From contig CAIJMB010000151.1 in assembly GCA_903821715.1 (NCBI GenBank), forward strand, positions 1 to 20,702: a stretch of 20,702 bases of DNA, in the 5' to 3' direction. Below, piece after piece: positions 14,775-20,702 of this stretch. The notes under the pieces are model-generated. The model ran no database searches and was not told where the DNA came from. It saw only the letters and a list, made by a program, of their open reading frames with translations. The stretch is from an uncultured Flavobacteriales bacterium (lineage in GTDB: Bacteria > Bacteroidota > Bacteroidia > Flavobacteriales > Schleiferiaceae). Each line of letters begins with the position of its first letter. The stretch's first letter is position 1. The position numbers were made by a program, and so were the translations under genes.

Positions 14775-15958
14775 TAGCCCTTCCAAAAGGGTTTGGCCAT
14801 TGGGTCGCGTTTTGGAATTCGACGGCGAACGGCGTCCACACGAATCCAAAACGGAAGGCGTACTGCTTCGAACCACGTACCAAAACGACTAAAGTGCACG
14901 ATGAGCATTGCGCCTACTACCGCGTGCAGCGCAATCCAACTTCCGGCGGCAAACAAGGCTTGGTTGCGGTAAAAATCGCGGAGCGGATCCAAACCCTCTT
15001 GAGCGATGAGGACCCAGTGACCCAATACGCCCAGTGCAGCGACTATTCCGGCAAAGTCTGTAACCCACAGCCCAATAAATGCCAAGACCAACGCAGTCTG
15101 TTCTGCCGCGGGTCGCACCTCACGTAGCTTGGGGTCGCGCTGAATGCTTCCGCGTCGTGCAACCACAGCATCTGTTGCTAACGCAACCCGACCTGGGTCC
15201 GATAAGACACCCATGAGCAATTCGCCTTCACCGCCATCGACATGCATGCTGTCTTGAAAGCCCTTTCGCTCCATGAAATCCGTAGAACGAAACGCCAAAT
15301 TTACAGGAATGAGTGAGCTCGGAATTCCGCCCGTATGCTGTCGTAGCCAGGCCCAAAGTTGGCCCGACGCCAGGGGAATGCGTACCGCGGACTTCGCATC
15401 GACTACCTGAACTGGTCCCCACACCGCCGCTACATTTCGGTCCATCAATGGACTGGTGAGCCAACCCAACCAGCTCGACAGGTCCGATGGCGGAACCGTC
15501 GCCGCGTCCACCCACACGACGTTGCTTCGCTTGGTCGCCTTGACCCCCAAGGTCATCGCGAGCTTGCGGGTGCGCCAAAATCGATCGCTGTGCGGAACGG
15601 TGACCACTGTAAGCCATGGGTACTGAAGTCGAAGCTGCTCAATCCGGTGGGCCGTATCGTCTTCACTTTGGTTGTCGATCACAATCATTTCTACAGATGA
15701 CGCCAGGCCGCTCGAGGCAAAAGCGGCGATCCACTCTTCAAACCATGGAGCAGCGTTGCGGCCAACCACCAAAAGGGCCAAATCTTTGGCCGCTGCGGGC
15801 GCTCCTTCGGACACCTTGGGCTTGAGGGCCGACAAGCCCCGCGAGGCGTAAGCCACTGCGAGTAACGTCACGATCGACGCGAGTCCGGACGCCACCATTA
15901 ACGTCGATGCCATGGGCGTGAGCAGCCATCGAGATGCTTCGGTATACCAAACTTCCAT
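14774..15958 (-). CDS. Membrane glycosyltransferase, GT2-like, with altered DXD motif
   Basis: A 394-residue protein with one N-terminal membrane segment (about 16-38), a family 2 glycosyltransferase-like domain and several C-terminal membrane segments (about 287-318 and 335-356). Family features are LALLVVGRNAAPWFEEW (60-76), MIVIDNQSEDDTA (91-103), RKLAMTLGVKATKRSNVVWVDAA (131-153), GPVQVVD and GEGELLMG (243-250). The usual DXD metal-binding triad at 151-153 reads Asp-Ala-Ala rather than Asp-Ala-Asp. The sugar donor and acceptor are unknown. I chose the ATG at 15958 because it precedes the membrane segment and sits 7 bases from a good promoter box; the open frame continues to 16372, antisense to tgt. 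It is followed by rsmG with a 1-base overlap. Confidence 0.78.
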   Translation of the reverse strand: MEVWYTEASRWLLTPMASTLMVASGLASIVTLLAVAYASRGLSALKPKVSEGAPAAAKDLALLVVGRNAAPWFEEWIAAFASSGLASSVEMIVIDNQSEDDTAHRIEQLRLQYPWLTVVTVPHSDRFWRTRKLAMTLGVKATKRSNVVWVDAATVPPSDLSSWLGWLTSPLMDRNVAAVWGPVQVVDAKSAVRIPLASGQLWAWLRQHTGGIPSSLIPVNLAFRSTDFMERKGFQDSMHVDGGEGELLMGVLSDPGRVALATDAVVARRGSIQRDPKLREVRPAAEQTALVLAFIGLWVTDFAGIVAALGVLGHWVLIAQEGLDPLRDFYRNQALFAAGSWIALHAVVGAMLIVHFSRFGTWFEAVRLPFWIRVDAVRRRIPKRDPMAKPFWKG

Positions 15959-15965
15959 CACGGGG

Positions 15966-15973
15966 CAAAAGTA
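15966..15973 (-). promoter_or_regulatory. Candidate -7 box for the glycosyltransferase-rsmG unit
   Basis: On the minus strand this reads TACTTTTG, a perfect TAnnTTTG. It ends 7 bases before the ATG at 15958, so the leader would be about 4 bases. It is back to back with the tgt box 18 bases away. No clear -33 TTG was found. Confidence 0.5.
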
Positions 15974-15991
15974 GTCCAAGAACCGGCGCCG

Positions 15992-15999
15992 TACCTTTG
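15992..15999 (+). promoter_or_regulatory. Candidate -7 box for tgt
   Basis: TACCTTTG followed by C is a perfect TAnnTTTG. It ends 4 bases before the GTG start at 16004, predicting a leaderless or nearly leaderless tgt message. No -33 TTG at the usual distance was seen. Confidence 0.52.
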
Positions 16000-16003
16000 C
16001 ACG

Positions 16004-17134
16004 GTGCAATTTGATATCCAAGCAAAAGACCCCCATTCTGAGGCGCGGAGCGGGCTGCTTCACACCGCCCATGGGGCGGTTCCGACCCCCATATTCATGC
16101 CCGTCGGAACCCAAGGAGCCGTCAAAGGGGTAGGCCCCGACCTGCTCGCGGCCGATACTCGAGCGCATATTGTTTTGGGCAACACCTACCACCTCTATTT
16201 GCGCCCCGGAACCGACGTCCTCGAGCAAGCCGGCGGCCTGCACGCATTCAGCACCTGGACGGGCCCGATGCTCACCGACAGTGGTGGATTTCAAGTATAT
16301 AGCCTCGAAGACCGACGCAAAATCCGCGAAGAGGGAGTGAAATTCCAGTCGCACATCGACGGAAGCACGCATTTGTTTTCACCCGAATCCGTCATGGACG
16401 TGCAACGCTCCATCGGAGCCGACATCGTCATGGCCTTCGACGAATGCACCGCATACCCCATCGAAAAGGCCTACGCACGTGAAGCAATGGAGCGCACCCA
16501 CCGGTGGCTCGACCGCTGCTTCGTTCGCTGGAACGAAACCGAGCCCAAATACGGCTACAACCAAGCACTCTTTCCGATCGTTCAGGGTTCGACCTTTTCA
16601 GACCTGCGCAAGGAATCCGCCGAGTTCATCGCCTCAAAAGGCGCCTGGGGCAATGCCATTGGCGGCCTCAGCGTGGGCGAACCCCACGACGAGATGTACG
16701 CAATGACCGCCGAGGTCTGCGCGATCCTGCCGGCTGACCGCCCCCGCTACCTCATGGGGGTCGGAACCCCCGCCAACATTCTCGAGTCCATCGCGTTGGG
16801 CGTCGATATGTTCGACTGCGTGATGCCGACCCGCAACGGCCGCAACGGCCAAATATTTACCCGCCAAGGAACCGTCAACCTCCGCAACGCGAAGTGGGCC
16901 CGCGACTTCAGTCCGCTTGACCCCGACGGAGATTCCGCCGTCGACAACCGCTACTCCAAAGCCTACGTCTACCACCTCATCAAAGCTGACGAAGCCCTTG
17001 GCCGCCAAATTGCCTCGCAGCACAATTTGCGCTTCTACCTCGCGTTAGTCGAAGAAGCCCGCCAGCGCATTGCCGACGGAAGCTTCCGCGCGTGGAAGGA
17101 CGCCCTGGTACCCCAACTCACCCGTCGCCTGTAG
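16004..17134 (+). CDS. tgt: Queuine tRNA-ribosyltransferase lacking the zinc cysteines
   Basis: A 376-residue tRNA-guanine transglycosylase, which swaps G34 for a queuine precursor in Asp, Asn, His and Tyr tRNAs. Catalytic parts are present: LTDSGGFQV (90-98, D92), HIDGS, FDECTAYP (145-152), VQGSTFSDLR, GGLSVGEP (220-227), and MFDCVMPTRNGRNG (269-282), with D271 the expected nucleophile. The structural zinc site normally reads CxCxxC and then a His about 25 residues on. Here the aligned positions are G309, S311 and D314 within DPDGDSAVDNRYSKAY, while the His is kept (H340). The start is GTG at 16004, giving MQFDIQAKD, directly behind a -7 promoter box. The glycosyltransferase gene diverges from it. 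Confidence 0.96.
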   Translation: MQFDIQAKDPHSEARSGLLHTAHGAVPTPIFMPVGTQGAVKGVGPDLLAADTRAHIVLGNTYHLYLRPGTDVLEQAGGLHAFSTWTGPMLTDSGGFQVYSLEDRRKIREEGVKFQSHIDGSTHLFSPESVMDVQRSIGADIVMAFDECTAYPIEKAYAREAMERTHRWLDRCFVRWNETEPKYGYNQALFPIVQGSTFSDLRKESAEFIASKGAWGNAIGGLSVGEPHDEMYAMTAEVCAILPADRPRYLMGVGTPANILESIALGVDMFDCVMPTRNGRNGQIFTRQGTVNLRNAKWARDFSPLDPDGDSAVDNRYSKAYVYHLIKADEALGRQIASQHNLRFYLALVEEARQRIADGSFRAWKDALVPQLTRRL

Positions 17135-17135
17135 C

Positions 17136-17219
17136 AGCCAACGAGCTAACCTTGCCAACCTTGCTAACCTCGCCAACGAGCCAACGAGCCAACCTTGCCA
17201 ACAAGCCAACGAGCCATTG
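17136..17219 (+). repeat. Degenerate tandem array of GCYAAC units
   Basis: Nine copies of GCCAAC or GCTAAC begin at 17137, 17145, 17154, 17163, 17172, 17180, 17188, 17197 and 17205, plus a decayed copy (GCCATT) at 17213. Spacing is always 8 or 9 bases, because units are either GCYAAC plus two bases (GA or AA) or GCYAAC plus three (CTT, CTC). The array fills the whole gap between the tgt stop and the permease ATG. No promoter box was seen in it. Confidence 0.75.
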
Positions 17220-18311
17220 ATGAACCGCCCCCTGCTTCGCATTGACCGCTACCTCCTCGGGCAGTTCCTCGGAACCTATGCGCTGTTCATGGTGCTCATT
17301 ATGGCCATCGCGGTGGTGTTTGACATCTCGCAGAAAATTGACAACTTTCTGAACCAAGGCATCACGATCGGTTTTGCACTTCAGCACTACTACGGCCACT
17401 TCATTCTGTACTACGGATCCACATTCAGTGCGCTCATCCTCTTTTTGTCAACCGTCTATGCCACGGCGCGCCTCGCCAACCGCTCTGAGCTCATGGCCAT
17501 CTTGGCCGGCGGCCTCCCCTTTCAACGGTTACTTCTTCCATTTGCCCTCGGAGCCGGAATTGTCTTCATTTTCATGATGCTACTCAGCCACTTTGTGGTT
17601 CCGCAAAGCAACATTGCGCGGCTCGCCTTTGAGGACCGCTATGTGCAGGACGTGGCCCCCAAGCGGCCGATCAACATTCACCGCCAAATTCTGCCTGGGC
17701 ACTACATCTACCTAGAAACTTGGAGCCCGGAACGCAAAGCGGGTTACCATTTCAGCTACGAAGTCTTTGACGGAAGCAAACTGGTCAGCAAACTCCGCGG
17801 CGACTACCTGCGCTACGATACGGTTGCCCAAACCTGGAAGCTCGACAACTGGGAACGCAGAACCTTTGCCGACCAAAGCATGAGCGACGTTACGCTTGGA
17901 CGAACGCTTGATTCTAATTTCGCCTTCAAGCCCACGCTGCTCAACCCCGACCAGCGCCGCACCGAGACCATGACCTCTCCGCAACTGCTTCGCTTTCTCG
18001 CCCAAGAACGACTCAGCGGATCCGAAGCCGTCGTCTGGCACGAGGCCGAATGGTACCGCCGTACCGCCTACCCTTTTTCAATGTTTATCCTAGTGGTCAT
18101 GGCCTTCTCTCTTTCTTCGGCGAAGCGCCGGGGCGGTTTGGGGGCGCCCATTGCTCTCGGACTGCTGTTTGTCGTGGTCTACATCTTCTTTATGCAGCTC
18201 GGGAGCATGAGCATGATGGCCCTGAATACCCCGCCGCTCTTGGCTATTTGGCTTCCCAACCTCGTATTCGGAACCCTGACCATCTACCTCTACCAAAGGG
18301 CGCCGAAGTAA
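17220..18311 (+). CDS. LptF/LptG family (YjgP/YjgQ) permease
   Basis: A 363-residue inner-membrane permease of the family that, with LptB and LptC, extracts lipopolysaccharide for transport to the outer membrane. Layout: RIDRYLLGQFLGTY (7-20), membrane segments near 17-36, 60-82 and 105-127, the signature ANRSELMAILAGGLPFQRLLLP (86-107, shown in part), a periplasmic beta-rich domain (about 130-290) and three C-terminal membrane segments (about 280-363) with MFILVVMAFSLSSAKRRGG. The start is ATG 17220 (MNRPLLRID). The frame is open for 50 codons more, but these overlap the end of tgt and translate the short repeats, so they are not credible. In Bacteroidota these permeases are often annotated LptF/LptG; which of the two this is cannot be told. 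Confidence 0.9.
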   Translation: MNRPLLRIDRYLLGQFLGTYALFMVLIMAIAVVFDISQKIDNFLNQGITIGFALQHYYGHFILYYGSTFSALILFLSTVYATARLANRSELMAILAGGLPFQRLLLPFALGAGIVFIFMMLLSHFVVPQSNIARLAFEDRYVQDVAPKRPINIHRQILPGHYIYLETWSPERKAGYHFSYEVFDGSKLVSKLRGDYLRYDTVAQTWKLDNWERRTFADQSMSDVTLGRTLDSNFAFKPTLLNPDQRRTETMTSPQLLRFLAQERLSGSEAVVWHEAEWYRRTAYPFSMFILVVMAFSLSSAKRRGGLGAPIALGLLFVVVYIFFMQLGSMSMMALNTPPLLAIWLPNLVFGTLTIYLYQRAPK

Positions 18312-18312
18312 G

Positions 18313-18320
18313 TAGTTTTG
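18313..18320 (+). promoter_or_regulatory. Candidate -7 box for the EamA transporter gene
   Basis: TAGTTTTG is a perfect TAnnTTTG. It begins 2 bases after the permease stop (TAA, 18309-18311) and ends 4 bases before the ATG at 18325, so the message would start at about the start codon. No -33 TTG at the usual distance was found; that region lies inside the permease coding sequence. Confidence 0.5.
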
Positions 18321-18324
18321 CCCC

Positions 18325-19269
18325 ATGTCGATTCTACGGCCTAACGACCAAGACCCCGTAGGCATTCACTATGCGTGGATGCACTTCATCGTCCTCATAT
18401 GGGGCTTTACCGGAGTCTTAGGGCGCCTCATTTCAATTGGCGCACTTGACCTCGTGTGGCTGCGCATCATGCTGGCGATAGGCTTTTTGTGGGGATACCA
18501 GCGACTGCTCGGCGGACGAATCCAGCGCATACCTACTTCTCGCCTCGGCTGGACCCTTGGTCTGAACGGCATCGTGCTCATGATCCACTGGGTCACATTT
18601 TACGCCGCCATCAAACTCTCCAACATTTCATTGACCCTGGCCTGCCTTTCCACAGGGCCATTGTTTACCGCCTTTCTTGAGCCGCTCATCTTTAAACGCC
18701 GCATTTCTTGGGCCGAAGTTGCGGTAAGCTTCGGAGTCGTCGTGGGTCTACTCCTTGTCATCGGATCTGTTGAAGGTCAAGGCCTTGCGATCGCGGTGGG
18801 CCTCACTAGCTCAGGACTTTCTGCACTTTTTTCAGTCTTGAACGGCCGCATCGTGCGCCAAATGGAACCTGCCTCGATCTCGTTTTGGGAACTCCTTGCG
18901 GGCTTTGTGGGCCTAAGCGTCGTCCTTGCTGCAACGACGAACCTCTCCCACGTCCTTGCCGCTCCGAGTGCCAGCGACTGGTTCTACCTCGCGATTTTGG
19001 CGAGCTTCTGCACCGCCTTCGCCTTTGTGCAGTCCGTCCGCATCATGCGCTACCTCAGCCCCTTCACGGTCGTACTCGCCATTTCGATGGAACCCATCTA
19101 CGGAATCATCCTCGCCCTACTCGTCTTTGGGGCGGACGAAGCCATGCCATCCCTGTTCTACTTGGGCTTCGCTGTGGTTCTGAGCATGCTTTTGGCAAAT
19201 GCTTGGATTCAGCGGCGGAACCGCCTGAAGTTATCCACATCCACCCCATCCGCCGGCAAAAAGTCGTAG
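18325..19269 (+). CDS. EamA/DMT-family transporter
   Basis: A 314-residue inner-membrane protein of the drug/metabolite transporter superfamily with two EamA repeats and about ten membrane segments. The first begins FIVLIWGFTGVLGRLI (about 22-37); others include LVWLRIMLAIGFLWGYQ, LACLSTGPLFTAFLEPLIF closing the first half, and SISFWELLAGFVGLSVVLA with SPFTVVLAISMEPIYGIILALLVFG in the second. The substrate is unknown; relatives export amino acids or other metabolites. The ATG at 18325 follows a strong promoter box. The TAG stop (19267-19269) is also the first three bases of the accA promoter box. The gene lies between the LptG-like permease and accA, an order I recall from other Flavobacteriia. 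Confidence 0.88.
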   Translation: MSILRPNDQDPVGIHYAWMHFIVLIWGFTGVLGRLISIGALDLVWLRIMLAIGFLWGYQRLLGGRIQRIPTSRLGWTLGLNGIVLMIHWVTFYAAIKLSNISLTLACLSTGPLFTAFLEPLIFKRRISWAEVAVSFGVVVGLLLVIGSVEGQGLAIAVGLTSSGLSALFSVLNGRIVRQMEPASISFWELLAGFVGLSVVLAATTNLSHVLAAPSASDWFYLAILASFCTAFAFVQSVRIMRYLSPFTVVLAISMEPIYGIILALLVFGADEAMPSLFYLGFAVVLSMLLANAWIQRRNRLKLSTSTPSAGKKS

Positions 19270-19274
19270 GTTTG
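19267..19274 (+). promoter_or_regulatory. Candidate -7 box for accA, overlapping the upstream stop codon
   Basis: TAGGTTTG is a perfect TAnnTTTG whose TAG is the stop codon of the EamA gene. It lies 18 bases before the accA ATG (19293), giving a leader of about 15 bases. No -33 TTG was found. Confidence 0.48.
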
Positions 19275-19292
19275 ACCCCTTCAGCATATCCT

Positions 19293-20249
19293 ATGGAATA
19301 CTTAGATTTTGAAGCGCCCATCCGCGAACTGGATGAGCAAATTGTCAAGGCCGAGGCCCTCGAGCTTGAGACGGGAGTATCGATGGAACAGTCCATTGAA
19401 GAACTTCGCGCGAAGCGCGACGCCACGTTTCATGAACTCGCGGCAAGCCTTAGCCCGTGGCAACGCGTACAACTAAGCCGTCACCCGAACCGACCCTATA
19501 CACTGGCCTACATCAATGCGATGACTCAAGGTCAGTTCTCTGAACTTCACGGTGACCGCCATGTCAAAGACGACAAGGCAATGGTCGGTGGCTGGGGTTG
19601 GCTCGATGGCGAGTCGTTCATGTTTGTGGGACAGCAAAAGGGCATCAATACCAAAATGCGTCAGCTTCGCAATTTCGGAATGGCCAATCCCGAAGGCTAC
19701 CGCAAGGCACTTCGTCTGTTCAAGCAAGCTGAAAAGTTTGGGCGTCCTATCGTGACGCTGATCGACACTCCGGGCGCATTCCCAGGCCTTGAGGCTGAAG
19801 AACGCGGCCAAGGTGAAGCCATCGCCCGCAACATCATGGAAATGACTCGTCTCCAGGTACCGGTCATCTGCGTGATCATTGGCGAAGGCGCTTCTGGCGG
19901 AGCCCTCGGGATCGGAGTAGGCGACCGCGTGCTCATGCTCGAAAACACGTGGTATTCCGTGATTAGCCCTGAATCCTGCTCGTCGATCCTATGGCGTAGT
20001 TGGGACTACAAGACCACCGCAGCAGAGGCCCTCAAGTTGACCGCACCCGACATGCTCAAGAATAAACTCATTGATGGTATCGTCCCCGAACCCCTCGGCG
20101 GAGCCCATCGTGACCCCGAGGCCATGTTCGAAACGCTCAAGCACGAAATACTCAAGCATTATCGGGAGCTCCAAAACATGGATCCGCACGAACGAATCAC
20201 CCAACGCATGGACAAATTCAGTTCCATGGGCGTGTACGAAACCGCCTAA
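19293..20249 (+). CDS. accA: Acetyl-CoA carboxylase carboxyltransferase subunit alpha
   Basis: A 318-residue subunit that, with AccD, transfers the carboxyl group from carboxybiotin to acetyl-CoA, the first step of fatty-acid synthesis. Family features are MEYLDFEAPIRELDEQI (1-17), a coiled N-terminal region, HPNRPYTLAYI (64-74), ELHGDRHVKDD (84-94), the crotonase-like core TLIDTPGAFPGLEAEERGQ (155-173, DTPGAFPG at 158-165), IIGEGASGGALGIGVGD (195-211), and VISPESCSSILWR (223-235). The start at 19293 matches the usual N-terminus; the frame is open far upstream, but only within the EamA gene. dnaB starts 9 bases after the stop, so the two are likely co-transcribed. Confidence 0.97.
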   Translation: MEYLDFEAPIRELDEQIVKAEALELETGVSMEQSIEELRAKRDATFHELAASLSPWQRVQLSRHPNRPYTLAYINAMTQGQFSELHGDRHVKDDKAMVGGWGWLDGESFMFVGQQKGINTKMRQLRNFGMANPEGYRKALRLFKQAEKFGRPIVTLIDTPGAFPGLEAEERGQGEAIARNIMEMTRLQVPVICVIIGEGASGGALGIGVGDRVLMLENTWYSVISPESCSSILWRSWDYKTTAAEALKLTAPDMLKNKLIDGIVPEPLGGAHRDPEAMFETLKHEILKHYRELQNMDPHERITQRMDKFSSMGVYETA

Positions 20250-20258
20250 ATCCAAACC

Positions 20259-20702
20259 ATGGAAGCCAATCAGCCCTTGCAGCGCACTGCCGCCCGCCGC
20301 CCTAATCCGGGCAGCGTGGCTTTGCCGTCTGTATTAGGCAAACTACCTCCTCAAGCCCTCGAGCTTGAAGAGGCTGTTCTTGGTTCCCTACTTATTGACC
20401 GAAATGCCCTTTCTAAGGTCATTGACATCTTGACCCCTGAAACCTTTTATGTCGACGCACACCAAGCGGTCTTTTCAGTGGTCAAGGATTTGTTTGCCGA
20501 ATCGCAACCGATTGACATACTCACCGTGGCGCAAGCACTGCGCAAAGCGGGACAGCTCGAACGCATCGGAGGCGAAGCCAAACTGATCAACCTCAGTACC
20601 CGCGTTTCGTCTTCAGCACACATTGAATACCACGCTCGAATCGTCGTACAAAAGCACATCCAGCGCGAACTCATTCGTATCGCTGGAGAGCTCACTGAAA
20701 AA
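20259..20702 (+). CDS. dnaB: Replicative DNA helicase DnaB (N-terminal part, runs off the window)
   Basis: The first 148 residues of the replicative helicase; no stop occurs before the window ends. After a short tail (MEANQPLQRTAARR and onward) comes the classic DnaB N-terminal domain: KLPPQALELEEAVLGSLLID, then NALSKVIDILTPETFYVDAHQ, IDILTVAQALRKAGQLERIGG, and YHARIVVQKHIQRELIRIAGE, which leads to the linker helix. This domain builds the hexamer collar and binds primase. The RecA-like ATPase domain lies beyond the window. The ATG at 20259 is 9 bases after accA, and accA followed by dnaB is an order I recall from Flavobacteriia. Confidence 0.93.
   Translation, partial: MEANQPLQRTAARRPNPGSVALPSVLGKLPPQALELEEAVLGSLLIDRNALSKVIDILTPETFYVDAHQAVFSVVKDLFAESQPIDILTVAQALRKAGQLERIGGEAKLINLSTRVSSSAHIEYHARIVVQKHIQRELIRIAGELTEK

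Noticed and set aside
17070..17219. 50-residue N-terminal extension of the LptF/LptG family permease
   Set aside because: It overlaps the end of tgt in another frame and then translates the GCYAAC repeats into Leu-Ala-Asn runs.
18885..19292. Long upstream extension of accA
   Set aside because: It reads out of frame through the EamA gene, and accA proteins start at the MEYLDFE segment.
1..20702. Defence island, prophage or biosynthetic cluster
   Set aside because: Every recognisable gene is housekeeping or envelope-related, gene order is compact, and no integrase, transposase, restriction, toxin or synthetase gene was found.

Overview
The window looks like a compact piece of chromosome from a GC-rich member of the Bacteroidota, most likely Flavobacteriales or a near relative. 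The evidence is a gliding-motility GldF/GldG ABC-transporter gene, Bacteroidota-type versions of P5C dehydrogenase, DUF1015 and SAICAR synthase, the TAnnTTTG type of -7 promoter box upstream of several genes, and no obvious Shine-Dalgarno sequences. I cannot name a genus. Almost all of it is coding: genes are spaced by -14 to +90 bases and no stretch of 300 bases lacks a gene. I saw no tRNA, rRNA, CRISPR array, insertion sequence, prophage or defence locus.

Layout. (1) Bases 1-3502, plus strand: the end of a probable serA, then DUF1015, yggS, a DEDDh exonuclease/GIY-YIG nuclease fusion and a small secreted Cys/Lys-rich protein, closed by a clear hairpin terminator. (2) Bases 3571-6119, minus strand: phoH, purC and an outer-membrane barrel gene, tightly coupled. 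(3) Bases 6147-10663, plus strand: a SAM hydrolase (DUF62) family gene, a small ABM-domain protein, a fused GldF-GldG protein and a DUF4340 membrane-anchored protein, each overlapping the next. dnaN follows from its own likely promoter, then a calcineurin-like phosphatase and P5C dehydrogenase. (4) Bases 14178-15958, minus strand: a GT2-like glycosyltransferase gene followed by rsmG, converging on P5C dehydrogenase. (5) Bases 16004-20702, plus strand: tgt, an LptF/LptG-family permease, an EamA transporter, accA and the start of dnaB, which runs off the end.

Most genes are housekeeping: replication (dnaN, dnaB), tRNA and rRNA modification (tgt, rsmG), purine and fatty-acid synthesis (purC, accA), PLP homeostasis (yggS), proline/glutamate catabolism (P5C dehydrogenase), envelope transport (LptG-like) and the gliding-associated ABC transporter. 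The GldF-GldG polypeptide and the DUF4340 protein are translationally coupled and probably act together. The ATPase partner, GldA, is not in this window.

The most interesting points are the GldF-GldG fusion, a Tgt that lacks the three zinc-binding cysteines, and promoter boxes so close to start codons that several transcripts should be leaderless or nearly so. There are also two families of short intergenic repeats, one of which supplies the last codons and stop of yggS. I found no convincing new multi-gene system.
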